NCBI GenBank assembly: GCA_040384645.1 | Contig: JAZKIX010000057.1 | Location: 1-44,214 of the forward strand | DNA: 44,214 nt | Reading direction: 5' to 3' | Source of the DNA: JAZKIX01 sp040384645 | GTDB lineage: Bacteria; Pseudomonadota; Gammaproteobacteria; Burkholderiales; Burkholderiaceae_D | In this document: piece by piece, positions 1 through 8,943 of the stretch | Numbering within the stretch: position 1 is the stretch's first letter | Layout: each line of letters opens with the position of its first letter | The notes under the pieces: generated by a model | What the model was told of the DNA's origin: nothing | Databases searched by the model: none | Seen by the model: the letters and a program-made list of their open reading frames with translations, nothing else | Made by a program: the position numbers and the translations under genes

Positions 1-1
1 C

Positions 2-64
2 GTTGAAATTCTACTGACTGACAACGCTCGATTCACGCCGACCACCGACTTCAAACATTACCCG
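2..64 (+). other. Open frame from window edge into kdsB; possible end of a Trm112-like gene
   Basis: The frame used by kdsB stays open upstream to the first base of the window and reads VEILLTDNARF and on to the kdsB ATG without a stop. The piece ILLTDNAR faintly resembles the IPVMLxxEAR end of the small Trm112/YcaR proteins that usually precede kdsB. There is no convincing Shine-Dalgarno sequence before the kdsB ATG. It could be the tail of a gene, an in-frame fusion or chance; 21 codons cannot decide. Confidence 0.2.
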
Positions 65-817
65 ATGTCATTTACCGTAATCATTCCCGCACGTCTCGCT
101 TCGACCCGTTTGCCCAATAAGCCACTGGCTGATATTGGCGGCAAACCGATGGTGGTGCGTACCGCTGAGCGTGCCAAGCAATCGGGCGCGGCGCGGGTAA
201 TGGTGGCAACCGATCATCCAGAAATTATGGCGGCATGCCGGCAACACGGCGTGCAAGTTTGTATGACCCGCGCCGATCATCCTTCTGGCACCGATCGTAT
301 CGCCGAAGTTGCAGCAAGCATGGGTTTGCCCAAAGATGCCGTGGTGGTCAATGTGCAGGGCGACGAACCATTGATCGAGCCGGACTTGATTGCCGCTACC
401 GCTGCACTGATTTCAGCCCAAGTGCCGATGGCGACCGCAGCGCATCCGATTCACGATATTGCCGATGTATTCAATCCCAATGTGGTGAAGGTCGTACTCA
501 ATCAAGCGGGACGTGCACTGTATTTTTCGCGTGCCACTATCCCGTGGGATCGGGACGGTTTTAGTCTTTCCAGAGAATCGATGCCGTTAGGATATGCACC
601 ATTGCGCCATATCGGGCTGTATGCGTATAGCAATGCTTTTTTACAGACCTATCCCAGCTTATCGGTATCGCCGCTAGAGCAGATCGAAGCGCTGGAACAA
701 TTGCGTGTGTTGTGGCACGGCTTTTCGATTGCAGTCCATGTTACCGCTGCGACGCCCGCAATTGGGGTCGATACGCTGGACGACTTGCTGCGGGTTCGGA
801 AAATGTTTGAAAACTGA
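65..817 (+). CDS. kdsB: 3-deoxy-manno-octulosonate cytidylyltransferase (CMP-Kdo synthetase)
   Basis: Activates Kdo with CTP to give CMP-Kdo, the donor used to build the inner core of lipopolysaccharide; cytoplasmic. The 250-residue length is normal for the family (E. coli about 248). The N-terminal nucleotide-binding signature IPARLASTRLPNKPL is at residues 7-21, HPSGTDR at 72-78 and the metal/nucleotide motif VQGDEP at 97-102. The ATG at 65 gives the canonical MSFTVIIPAR start, although no good ribosome-binding site precedes it. It is followed 169 bases later by adk on the same strand, the usual Burkholderiales order. The bases between (818-986) show no other feature. Confidence 0.96.
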   Translation: MSFTVIIPARLASTRLPNKPLADIGGKPMVVRTAERAKQSGAARVMVATDHPEIMAACRQHGVQVCMTRADHPSGTDRIAEVAASMGLPKDAVVVNVQGDEPLIEPDLIAATAALISAQVPMATAAHPIHDIADVFNPNVVKVVLNQAGRALYFSRATIPWDRDGFSLSRESMPLGYAPLRHIGLYAYSNAFLQTYPSLSVSPLEQIEALEQLRVLWHGFSIAVHVTAATPAIGVDTLDDLLRVRKMFEN

Positions 818-975
818 TGTCATATTGCCGTAAGTGGTATTCAATAGTGCGAATCGGCGTGAAAATGCTATTTCCACAAATTATGTGGTAAGTTTCGTGC
901 AAACTTATTGTGTTAAAAAGCATTGTTAGGCAATGTGTGCAAAGCCATTGCTTCTATAAAAACGATAACTGTCTT

Positions 976-979
976 AGGA
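976..979 (+). promoter_or_regulatory. Ribosome-binding site of adk
   Basis: AGGA lies 7 bases before the ATG at 987 and fixes that start, which begins directly with the conserved MRLILLGAPGAGKG. Confidence 0.6.
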
Positions 980-986
980 ATTATTC

Positions 987-1643
987 ATGCGTCTTATCCT
1001 GTTAGGTGCGCCCGGTGCTGGCAAGGGCACTCAAGCGAATTTCATCAAAGAAAAATACAATATTCCACAGATATCCACCGGCGATATGTTGCGCGCCGCA
1101 GTCAAGGCCGGCACACCGCTTGGTCTGGCGGCAAAAAAAGTGATGGACGCAGGCGGATTGGTGTCGGATGAAATCATCATCGGATTAGTCAAGGACCGTT
1201 TGCAACAAGCTGATTGCGCCCAAGGTTATTTATTCGATGGATTCCCGCGCACGGTGCCGCAGGCAGATGCGATGAAGGAAAGCGGTGTCGTAATCGATTA
1301 CGTACTTGAAATCGACGTGCCGGATGAAGCCATCATCGAGCGCATGAGCGGACGCCGTGTGCATCCCGCATCGGGCCGCAGTTATCACATTCAATTCAAT
1401 CCGCCCAAAGTTGCCGGACGCGACGACATAACGGGCGAAGAATTAATCCAGCGTGACGATGACAAGGAAGCGACTGTCGCCAAGCGGCTAGCTGTATACC
1501 ACGACCAGACTGAAGTGCTGGTCGGTTATTACAACGAGTGGGCCAAGTCCGGTCAATCGGGCGCACCGAAATATCGGAAAATCGCCGGGGTCGGACCAGT
1601 CGATCAAATCCGCGACAGTGCGTTTCGGGCATTGGCGGAATAG
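987..1643 (+). CDS. adk: Adenylate kinase
   Basis: Catalyses ATP + AMP to 2 ADP and sets the cellular adenylate balance; cytoplasmic monomer. The P-loop GAPGAGKGT is at residues 7-15, the AMP-binding STGDMLR at 30-36 and DGFPRT at 84-89. The long LID domain (about 121-160) carries HPASGRSYH and no zinc cysteines, so this is the Gram-negative long, zinc-free type. The length of 218 residues is typical. A strong intrinsic terminator follows immediately, so transcription probably ends here. Confidence 0.97.
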   Translation: MRLILLGAPGAGKGTQANFIKEKYNIPQISTGDMLRAAVKAGTPLGLAAKKVMDAGGLVSDEIIIGLVKDRLQQADCAQGYLFDGFPRTVPQADAMKESGVVIDYVLEIDVPDEAIIERMSGRRVHPASGRSYHIQFNPPKVAGRDDITGEELIQRDDDKEATVAKRLAVYHDQTEVLVGYYNEWAKSGQSGAPKYRKIAGVGPVDQIRDSAFRALAE

Positions 1644-1650
1644 GTTAATA

Positions 1651-1680
1651 AAAAAGCGGACTGCATGTCCGCTTTTTTTT
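1651..1680 (+). terminator. Intrinsic terminator after adk
   Basis: Stem GCGGAC (1656-1661) pairs with GTCCGC (1667-1672) around the loop TGCAT. It has an A-run before it and eight T after it. It lies 13 bases past the adk stop codon. Confidence 0.92.
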
Positions 1681-1840
1681 CGCTCAAATATCTCAATGCG
1701 TATGCAGTTTGATCTAACCCAATAGATGACATGAGTTTTTGCAGTACGCAGGTGACCGGTTTGCGATAGCAGGCAGGCAAAATGTTGGTGACGTTTTTTT
1801 ACCGTGCACAGTATCAACCTTGATCTTAATAATAATTGGA

Positions 1841-1846
1841 GGAGAC
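1841..1846 (+). promoter_or_regulatory. Ribosome-binding site deciding the hppA start
   Basis: The purine stretch GGAGGAGA (about 1838-1845) sits just before the ATG at 1850. The frame is open back to 1739, but only the 1850 start has a ribosome-binding site and yields the expected hydrophobic N-terminus. Confidence 0.75.
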
Positions 1847-1849
1847 AAC

Positions 1850-4021
1850 ATGGCAACAGGTTTGTACTTTGCAGTAGCATGCGGCATCATCGCCGTGATT
1901 TACGGCCTGGTATCGCGCAGCTGGATTTTGCGCCAAGACGCCGGTAATGCCCGGATGCAAGAAATCGCGCTGGCCATTCAACAAGGTGCAGGTGCCTATC
2001 TGGCGCGTCAATACCGCACCATTGCGATTGTCGGTGTTGTGTTGTTCATCATTATTACGCCGTTATTGGGACTGACCACTGCCTTGGGATTCTTGCTAGG
2101 GGCGGTCTTGTCAGGCGCATGCGGTTTCATCGGCATGAATGTCTCGGTTCGTGCCAATGTGCGTACCGCCCAAGCTGCTACCAAGGGTATGAATGAAGCT
2201 CTGGACGTCGCTTTCAAAGGGGGCGCGATTACCGGCATGCTGGTGGTCGGGCTTGGATTGCTTGGGGTGACCTTGTTTTACTGGTACCTGACGGTTTCTT
2301 CCGCAGGCGGCACATTGTCGCAACATGATGTGATCAAACCTTTGATCGGACTTGCCTTCGGCGCGTCCTTGATTTCCATATTTGCACGCCTTGGCGGAGG
2401 TATTTTTACTAAAGGCGCTGACGTTGGAGCAGATCTGGTCGGCAAGGTGGAAGCCGGTATTCCAGAAGACGATCCACGTAATCCGGCAGTGATTGCCGAT
2501 AACGTCGGCGATAACGTCGGCGATTGTGCCGGCATGGCCGCCGATTTGTTTGAAACTTATGTGGTCACCTTGATCGCCACCATGTTGCTCGGGGCATTGC
2601 TGATCACTAATGCCACTACCGAAGCAATTGTGTATCCACTATTGCTTGGCGCAGTGTCGATTCTGGCATCCATCGTCGGTTGCTCGATGGTGAAAGCCAA
2701 ACCAGGCAAAAAAATCATGTCAGCGCTTTACATTGGACTTTGGTGGGCTGCCGGCTTGTCCCTAATTGGTTTCGCGGTCGTCACTTGGCAAGTTTGGCCG
2801 GACGAGGCGATGCGGATGAAAATGATGGGGGCCACCTTGGTGGGTATTGTGTTGACGGGTTTGATGGTCTACATCACCGAGTATTACACCGGTACCGATT
2901 TCAAACCGGTCAAGCATATTGCAGAAGCCTCGACCACTGGTCACGGCACCAATATCATCGCTGGACTGGGTGTATCGATGAAATCAACCGCTTATCCAGT
3001 GTTGGCGGTGTGTGTTGCCATCCTGGCAGCTTATCAATTGGCTGGTTTATACGGCATCGCTATCGCTGCCACGTCGATGTTGTCGATGGCCGGAATTATC
3101 GTGGCGCTTGATGCTTACGGCCCGATTACCGACAACGCCGGCGGTATAGCCGAAATGTCGGGCATGCCTGAATCGGTGCGCGCCATTACCGATCCACTGG
3201 ATGCGGTAGGCAATACTACTAAGGCAGTCACCAAAGGTTATGCTATTGGCTCAGCCGGTCTGGCGGCTTTGGTGTTGTTCGCCGATTACACCCACGCGCT
3301 CGATTCGGTCGGTAAGAGTACCTCGTTTGACCTATCCAATCCGATGGTGATCGTTGGCTTGTTCATCGGAGGTTTGATTCCTTACCTGTTCGGTGCGATG
3401 GCGATGGAAGCGGTGGGGCGTGCTGCTGGCGCAGTTGTGATCGAAGTACGGCGTCAATTCCGCGACATCAAAGGCATCATGGATGGCACTGGCAAACCGG
3501 AGTACGACAAGGCTGTGGACATGTTGACCGCCTCCGCAATTAAAGAAATGATCGTGCCGTCATTGCTGCCGGTAGTGGTGCCTATCTTGGTGGGGATGTT
3601 GTTGGGACCTGCCGCTTTGGGTGGTTTGTTGATGGGTACCATTGTGACTGGTTTGTTCGTCGCTATTTCGATGACGACCGGTGGTGGCGCTTGGGATAAT
3701 GCCAAAAAGTACATCGAAGACGGTCACTTTGGCGGCAAGGGCTCCGACGCGCACAAGGCTGCGGTGACTGGCGATACGGTTGGTGATCCCTATAAGGACA
3801 CTGCCGGGCCGGCTGTGAATCCTTTGATTAAAATTATCAATATCGTCGCACTATTGCTGGTGCCTTTGTTGCCAGTGACCGGTTGGCTGGCAGTCGGTAG
3901 TCCGGTCGCGGCACCGACCGTAATTCTTGTCCCTGCCGCGTCGGCGCCGGCGGCTAGTGCGGTCTTGTCCGCCGCGTCAGTTCCAGCCGCAAGTGCTGAG
4001 CAAGCTGCCTCGGCAAAATAA
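1850..4021 (+). CDS. hppA: Membrane-bound K+-independent H+-translocating pyrophosphatase
   Basis: Hydrolyses pyrophosphate and pumps protons across the inner membrane; multi-pass homodimer. At 723 residues it has the family size. The substrate site DVGADLVGK (about 190-198) and the following EDDPRNPAVIADNVGDNVGD stretch are intact. The motif GNTTKAVTKG has Lys458 and Thr461; in characterised enzymes K/T at these two positions marks the K+-independent H+-pumping subclass, whereas A/G marks the K+-dependent one. The last ~30 residues are an unusual Ala/Ser-rich tail with repeated PAASA, low complexity and not part of the pump core. A strong bidirectional-looking terminator follows. Confidence 0.96.
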   Translation: MATGLYFAVACGIIAVIYGLVSRSWILRQDAGNARMQEIALAIQQGAGAYLARQYRTIAIVGVVLFIIITPLLGLTTALGFLLGAVLSGACGFIGMNVSVRANVRTAQAATKGMNEALDVAFKGGAITGMLVVGLGLLGVTLFYWYLTVSSAGGTLSQHDVIKPLIGLAFGASLISIFARLGGGIFTKGADVGADLVGKVEAGIPEDDPRNPAVIADNVGDNVGDCAGMAADLFETYVVTLIATMLLGALLITNATTEAIVYPLLLGAVSILASIVGCSMVKAKPGKKIMSALYIGLWWAAGLSLIGFAVVTWQVWPDEAMRMKMMGATLVGIVLTGLMVYITEYYTGTDFKPVKHIAEASTTGHGTNIIAGLGVSMKSTAYPVLAVCVAILAAYQLAGLYGIAIAATSMLSMAGIIVALDAYGPITDNAGGIAEMSGMPESVRAITDPLDAVGNTTKAVTKGYAIGSAGLAALVLFADYTHALDSVGKSTSFDLSNPMVIVGLFIGGLIPYLFGAMAMEAVGRAAGAVVIEVRRQFRDIKGIMDGTGKPEYDKAVDMLTASAIKEMIVPSLLPVVVPILVGMLLGPAALGGLLMGTIVTGLFVAISMTTGGGAWDNAKKYIEDGHFGGKGSDAHKAAVTGDTVGDPYKDTAGPAVNPLIKIINIVALLLVPLLPVTGWLAVGSPVAAPTVILVPAASAPAASAVLSAASVPAASAEQAASAK

Positions 4022-4047
4022 TCGCTATTGAAACTGGTCGAAGTTCA

Positions 4048-4077
4048 TCAAAAAAGCAGCTTCGGCTGCTTTTTTGA
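4048..4077 (+). terminator. Intrinsic terminator after hppA
   Basis: Perfect inverted repeat of 13 bp (TCAAAAAAGCAGC and its complement) closed by a stable TTCG tetraloop, ending in a T6 run. The A-run on the left could also allow termination on the minus strand. It ends 18 bases before the next start codon. Confidence 0.92.
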
Positions 4078-4094
4078 TTGAGGGAGGGCAAATA

Positions 4095-4853
4095 ATGAAA
4101 ATTTCAGATCAGGTTTTTATTGTCACCGGTGCTGCGTCGGGCCTTGGCGAAGCTACCGCGCGCATGATCGTAGAGGAAGGCGGAAAAGTTGTTCTGGCCG
4201 ACCTGCAGGTCAATGCCGGCCAGCGCCTTGCGGCTGAACTGGGCGCAGTATTCGTGCCTTGTGATGTGACGCAAGAAGACGACGGTAAGCGTGTAGTTGG
4301 CGCGGCATTGGCGTTGGGCGCGCTGAGAGGCTTGATCAATTGCGCAGGGGTCGCACCAGCTGCGAAAACGGTTGGAAAGAACGAGCCTCATTCCTTGATA
4401 GCGTTTCAAAATACGATCAATATCAACCTGGTTGGCAGTTTCAATATGGCACGTCTGGCGGCTGACGCCATGACCGGCAATGCATCCAACGACGATGGCG
4501 AGCGTGGCGTGATCATCCATACAGCGTCAATCGCTGCCTACGATGGACAAGTCGGACAAGTCGCCTATGCTGCGTCGAAGGCTGGCATCGTTGGTCTGAC
4601 TTTGCCGATGGCGCGTGACCTTGCGCGGTATGGAATTCGAGTGATGACGATTGCGCCTGGGATTTTTGAAACGCCGCTGGTGCAGGCAATGCCGGTTGAG
4701 TTGCAAGACGCTCTTAGCAAAACGGCGCCGTTTCCATCAAGGTTAGGTCGCCCTTCAGAGTTCGCGCATTTGGTAAAAGCCATTCTTGAGAATGCCATGT
4801 TAAACGGCGAAACAATACGCCTTGATGGCGCGGTCCGAATGCCGCCGAAATAA
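4095..4853 (+). CDS. Short-chain dehydrogenase, 3-hydroxyacyl-CoA dehydrogenase type II-like
   Basis: NAD-dependent short-chain dehydrogenase/reductase of 252 residues, probably a cytoplasmic tetramer. The Rossmann motif TGAASGLG is at 11-18, NCAG at 82-85 and the catalytic triad Ser145, Tyr158, Lys162 (YAASK) is complete. Overall it resembles the HSD17B10/type II 3-hydroxyacyl-CoA dehydrogenase branch, which oxidises 3-hydroxyacyl-CoA in fatty-acid or branched amino-acid breakdown; the substrate is inferred. The ATG at 4095 is chosen because AGGGAGGG (4081-4088) lies just before it; a start at 4074 would fall inside the preceding terminator. Confidence 0.85.
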   Translation: MKISDQVFIVTGAASGLGEATARMIVEEGGKVVLADLQVNAGQRLAAELGAVFVPCDVTQEDDGKRVVGAALALGALRGLINCAGVAPAAKTVGKNEPHSLIAFQNTININLVGSFNMARLAADAMTGNASNDDGERGVIIHTASIAAYDGQVGQVAYAASKAGIVGLTLPMARDLARYGIRVMTIAPGIFETPLVQAMPVELQDALSKTAPFPSRLGRPSEFAHLVKAILENAMLNGETIRLDGAVRMPPK

Positions 4854-4939
4854 TCTGGCATGGCGATTTTTCCCGATATTTATTGTGTTCAATTTGACAC
4901 ATGCTCCACAAATCAATGGGAGCCTGCTAATCTTGCTCT

Positions 4940-6109
4940 ATGACACTTCATCAGAAAACCGGCCTCATTCTTACAGGTGGTGGCGCGCGTGCAGCCTATC
5001 AGGTCGGCGTTTTACAGGCGATTTCAAGCATATTGTGGGAGGCCGGCTGGCCGCCAGCACGCTGTCCGTTTGACATTATTTGCGGCACTTCAGCTGGAGC
5101 CATCAATGCAACTGCTCTAGCCTGCCATGCTGATAATTTTGGGGAGGGTGTCCAGAAATTACTGGACGTATGGGAGCACTTTGAAGTTGAGCAAGTGTAT
5201 CGGGCTGATTCGTTAGGCGTGATTCGTTCTGGCGCACGCTGGTTATCGCTATTGTCATTTGGCTGGTTGTTACGTAAATGGCGCGCCGCACCGCCTAGTT
5301 CCTTGCTCGACAACAGCCCTTTGGTGAATTTGCTGCACCGCATGCTCGATTTGCCCCGTCTAGATGCAGTTTTGTCGGAAGGCTTATTGCATGCGCTGGC
5401 GGTGACTGCATCGTCTTACACCGCGGGACAGCACATCACGTTTTATCAAACCGCGGCAGAAATTGCGCCGTGGATTCGTATGCAGCGCATTGCGCTACAA
5501 GACCAGATTGGGGTAGAGCATTTGCTCGCTTCGTCCGCGATCCCGTTTATATTTCCGGCGATTCCCTTGTTTTGCGGTGGCCGTCGTGAATATTGCGGTG
5601 ATGGTTCAATGCGCCAGTTGGCGCCGATTTCCCCTGCAATTCATTTGGGCGCGACGAAAGTGTTGGTGGTGGGTGCTGGCCGGCTTACCGAGCCAGCCCG
5701 CGATATTGCCGGTTCGGCACAATACCCAAGTTTGGCGCAAATTGCAGGGCATGCGATGTCGAGCATATTTTTGGATAGTCTGGCAGTCGATATTGAGCGA
5801 CTAAATCGTATCAATTTAACCTTGTCGATGTTGCCAGAAGATATCCGGTCGAGAACTGCCTTGCGTCCAGTGGATATCCTGGTCATTGCACCATCAGAGC
5901 GCTTAGATGAAATAGCGAGCCGCCATATCGCCAGTTTGCCACGGCCGATTCGGACCATGCTAAGCGGCATAGGCGCCACGGAGAAACGGGGCTCCGTGCT
6001 AGCGTCATATTTATTATTTGAATCTAGTTACACCTGCGAACTGATTCAATTGGGTCAACAAGATACCTTGTTGCGACGCGACGATGTGCTGACTTTTTTC
6101 GGCAGCTAA
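4940..6109 (+). CDS. Patatin-like phospholipase
   Basis: Serine lipase/acyl hydrolase of 389 residues using a Ser-Asp dyad. The oxyanion-hole motif GGGARAAY is at 13-20, the nucleophile elbow GTSAG at 49-53 with Ser51, and the catalytic Asp221 in DGS. All three elements are present, so it should be active on phospholipid or acyl-ester substrates; which ones cannot be told. No signal peptide, so probably cytoplasmic or membrane-peripheral. It lies alone between the dehydrogenase and a convergent gene. No strong ribosome-binding site is visible before the ATG. Confidence 0.88.
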   Translation: MTLHQKTGLILTGGGARAAYQVGVLQAISSILWEAGWPPARCPFDIICGTSAGAINATALACHADNFGEGVQKLLDVWEHFEVEQVYRADSLGVIRSGARWLSLLSFGWLLRKWRAAPPSSLLDNSPLVNLLHRMLDLPRLDAVLSEGLLHALAVTASSYTAGQHITFYQTAAEIAPWIRMQRIALQDQIGVEHLLASSAIPFIFPAIPLFCGGRREYCGDGSMRQLAPISPAIHLGATKVLVVGAGRLTEPARDIAGSAQYPSLAQIAGHAMSSIFLDSLAVDIERLNRINLTLSMLPEDIRSRTALRPVDILVIAPSERLDEIASRHIASLPRPIRTMLSGIGATEKRGSVLASYLLFESSYTCELIQLGQQDTLLRRDDVLTFFGS

Positions 6110-6150
6110 GTAATCAGAGCAGTTATCGCGCGTCGCAAGCGTACCAACAA

Positions 6151-6540
6151 TTAACGGTGGTGCCGGTGCCAACGGGAATAATTATCGTAACCACGATCCT
6201 CATGATGCCGTCTGTAATGACGATCATGATGTCTGTAGCGCGGCCTTTCGCTGTAATAAGGCTGCGAATAACGCGTATTTGAATATGCGCTATACACCAC
6301 TACCGGTGCAGGCCTGACATATACATTTTGAGGTCGTACATAAGTCACTGCCGGCTCTTCGTAATATGTCTGATGCACTACGCGCGGGGTGACAATCGGC
6401 GCATTGATACTCACGGACCAACTAACGTCGCCGCGCGCCATCGCTGGCGTAACAGCAGTCATCAGCAGTGTGCCGGTCGCCATTGTCGCTATAAAAAATG
6501 CACCAAATTTGGACCGGATTTGTTTGATTAAGGTATTCAT
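6151..6540 (-). CDS. Exported His/Tyr/Arg-rich hypothetical protein
   Basis: 129 residues with a clear signal peptide (positively charged start, hydrophobic FFIATMATGTLLMTA, likely cleavage after AMA). The mature part is rich in Tyr, Pro and Val in the middle and becomes a His/Arg/Tyr-rich tail (many HH and RHH pairs). No catalytic domain is recognisable. A tail like this could bind metal or nucleic acid or simply be a basic low-complexity envelope peptide. GGAG precedes the ATG. It is convergent with the patatin gene. Confidence 0.7.
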   Translation of the reverse strand: MNTLIKQIRSKFGAFFIATMATGTLLMTAVTPAMARGDVSWSVSINAPIVTPRVVHQTYYEEPAVTYVRPQNVYVRPAPVVVYSAYSNTRYSQPYYSERPRYRHHDRHYRRHHEDRGYDNYSRWHRHHR

Positions 6541-6743
6541 GGTTTGCTCCGCTATCGTTGTTAAGAGACAGGTCTATTAAACCCCAAACGACGTAAAAAC
6601 TACTATTGAAAGATCCCGTGATTCCGGTAACTGGTGCAACAATTTGTATCAGTGGAAGAGGTGTTGATCGCGCGGTCAAGGACTAGTGACAAGCGCATTG
6701 ACTTGGTTAGAGAGATATTGCGCGACTTGGAGTAAATGTCACT

Positions 6744-6818
6744 TGGTCCCGCCGACAGGAATCGGACCTGTATCCCACGCTTAGGAGGCATGTGCACTAT
6801 CCATTGTGCTACGGCGAG
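6744..6818 (-). tRNA. tRNA-Arg (anticodon CCT)
   Basis: Read on the minus strand it folds into a full cloverleaf. Acceptor stem CTCGCCG/CGGCGGG, D stem GCAC/GTGC, anticodon stem CATGC/GCGTG with loop CTCCTAA, T stem ACAGG/CCTGT with loop TCCGATT, discriminator A and an encoded CCA end. Anticodon CCT reads the rare AGG arginine codon. No integrated element is seen on either side. Confidence 0.95.
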
Positions 6819-6859
6819 ACGCGGTGCAGCCGACGTAAAGACGTAACTGCAAGCGGCCA

Positions 6860-6865
6860 ATTATA
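6860..6865 (-). promoter_or_regulatory. Likely -10 box of the tRNA-Arg gene
   Basis: A perfect TATAAT on the minus strand lies 41 bases upstream of the mature 5' end of the tRNA. No convincing -35 hexamer at 16-18 bp is visible, so this rests on the -10 alone. Confidence 0.45.
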
Positions 6866-6998
6866 GCCGAGGTTGTCGTGTGATTTCGCTGCCAAATAAC
6901 GCTGCTAGCCGCACTATCGGTACAATGCGTGCTTCATTCATCTCATCGGTTGCGTATTTCGTACATTTTTGTGCGCACGCCGAACACTCTCAAATATT

Positions 6999-8906
6999 AT
7001 GGCTGTCATTTCTCTCTCCAACGCGCAACTCGCGTTTGGTCACGTTGCGCTGCTTGATCACGCAGAATTTTCTCTTGAAACTACCGAACGGGTTGGTCTG
7101 ATCGGACGCAACGGCACTGGCAAATCATCTTTGCTCAAGACTATCTCTGGCACTTTCAAGCTCGATGACGGTTTGCTGACGATGCAAAACAATCTCAAGA
7201 TCGCGTATGTGGAGCAAGAGCCGCATTTTGACGCCGAAATGTCAGTATTCGATGCAGTTGCTTCTGGTATGGGCGACATGCAGACGTTGTTGGCGGAATA
7301 TGAGGCGCTGACGGGGCAATTCGGCGGTGACAATGACGATGCGTTGATGGAGCGCATGCATGACATTCAACTCAAGCTTGATGCGGCCGATGCGTGGAGC
7401 TTGCCTAACAAGGTTGAGGCGACGCTGGACCGGTTGAATTTGGTCGGCGCTTCATTGATGGGTACCTTGTCGGGCGGAATGCAAAAACGTGTGGCTTTGG
7501 CTTGTGCCTTAGTTAGTGCGCCCGATGTCTTGCTGCTCGACGAGCCGACCAATCATCTCGACTTTAGCTCAATTCTATGGCTGGAAGGCTTGCTGCGCGA
7601 CTACAAAGGCAGCGTGCTTTTTATTACCCATGACCGTAGCTTTCTGGACAATGTGGCAACCCGTATTATTGAGTTGGATCGCGGCATCTTGTTGTCGTTT
7701 CCAGGCAATTTCACGGCTTATCAGGTGCGCAAGGCTGAGCAGCTTGAGATCGAAGAGGTTGAAAACGCCAAATTTGATAAATTTTTGGCGCAAGAAGAAG
7801 TCTGGATTCGTAAAGGCGTTAAAGCGCGCCGCGTGCGCGACGAAGGACGCGTCCGCCGCCTGGAGGCATTGCGCCTGACCCGTGTGGCCCGTCGAGAGCA
7901 ACAAGGGCAAGTCAAGCTTGATGTGTCAGCGGGCGAGCGTTCCGGCAAGATCGTGGCCGAATTGGAAAATGTCAGCAAGAGCTATGGTGAGAAAGTGATC
8001 GTCAACGACTTCAGCGCCACTATTTTGCGTGGTGACAAGGTCGGTTTGATCGGTGCCAATGGCGCTGGTAAAACTACCTTACTTAAATTGATTTTGGGTC
8101 AGGAAGAAGCCGATGCCGGTACCATCAAACTGGGAACCAAGTTGCAAGTGGCCTATTTCGATCAAATGCGCGCGCAGTTGAACGAAGAAGCCAATCTGAT
8201 GGAAACCATCGCGCCCGGTAGCGATTGGGTCGAAGTCAATGGCAACCGCAAGCATGTGATGACCTATTTGAATGACTTTTTGTTTGCACCGGAACGTGCG
8301 CGTTCGCCAGTCAAATCTTTGTCCGGCGGAGAACGTAATCGTTTATTGCTGGCTAGGCTGTTCGCCAAGCCCGCCAATGTTTTGGTACTCGATGAGCCGA
8401 CAAATGACCTGGATATCGATACGCTCGAATTGTTGGAAGAGTTGTTGGAAGAATATACCGGCACGGTGTTCTTGGTCAGCCATGACCGGACTTTCCTCGA
8501 CAATGTAGTAACCCAGGTGATCGTTGCCGAAGGCGATGGATTTTGGCGCGAATATGTCGGGGGATACAGTGACTGGGAGCGAGTGCGCCCGAGTGCGCAA
8601 GCTGCTGCAAAAAGTAACGTCAAAAACGATGTAAGTACAGGTAAAAAAGATGCACCGGCAATTGCCACACCCAAGCAAAAAAAACTGAGCTACAAAGAAC
8701 AACGCGAACTTGATGAATTGCCGGTATTGATTGCAAGTCTTGAAGCAGAACAAAAGACGATTTCGGCCAAATTGGCAGACCCCGATTTGTACAAACAGAA
8801 TCCGGTTCAGGTAAAACAACTCAACGAACGCTTCGCCGAAATTGACCTGCTGCTGCTGGATAGTTTGGAAAAATGGGAAGTGATCGAGGCGCGTTCAAAG
8901 GTGTAA
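6999..8906 (+). CDS. uup: ABC-F ATPase Uup
   Basis: Soluble ABC-F protein with two ATPase domains and no membrane part; this family acts on ribosomes or, for Uup, is also linked to genome stability. Length 635 residues, as for E. coli Uup. Domain 1: Walker A GRNGTGKSS (36-44), signature LSGGMQKR, Walker B LLLDEPTNHLD. Domain 2 (from about 315): Walker A GANGAGKTT near 350, LSGGERNR, VLDEPTNDLD. The C-terminal ~75 residues form a charged coiled coil (KKLSYKEQRELDELP onward), the DNA-binding region diagnostic of Uup versus EttA. The ATG at 6999 gives the canonical MAVISLSNAQ start; an upstream start at 6969 would add ten non-conserved residues. Confidence 0.92.
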   Translation: MAVISLSNAQLAFGHVALLDHAEFSLETTERVGLIGRNGTGKSSLLKTISGTFKLDDGLLTMQNNLKIAYVEQEPHFDAEMSVFDAVASGMGDMQTLLAEYEALTGQFGGDNDDALMERMHDIQLKLDAADAWSLPNKVEATLDRLNLVGASLMGTLSGGMQKRVALACALVSAPDVLLLDEPTNHLDFSSILWLEGLLRDYKGSVLFITHDRSFLDNVATRIIELDRGILLSFPGNFTAYQVRKAEQLEIEEVENAKFDKFLAQEEVWIRKGVKARRVRDEGRVRRLEALRLTRVARREQQGQVKLDVSAGERSGKIVAELENVSKSYGEKVIVNDFSATILRGDKVGLIGANGAGKTTLLKLILGQEEADAGTIKLGTKLQVAYFDQMRAQLNEEANLMETIAPGSDWVEVNGNRKHVMTYLNDFLFAPERARSPVKSLSGGERNRLLLARLFAKPANVLVLDEPTNDLDIDTLELLEELLEEYTGTVFLVSHDRTFLDNVVTQVIVAEGDGFWREYVGGYSDWERVRPSAQAAAKSNVKNDVSTGKKDAPAIATPKQKKLSYKEQRELDELPVLIASLEAEQKTISAKLADPDLYKQNPVQVKQLNERFAEIDLLLLDSLEKWEVIEARSKV

Positions 8907-8943
8907 TTGCTCGGCTGGAAAGCAGTAAAACACGCCATAGTCA

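Noticed and set aside
6744..6818. tRNA-Arg as an integration site for a mobile element
   Set aside because: No integrase, no repeated tRNA end and no foreign gene block is seen on either side.
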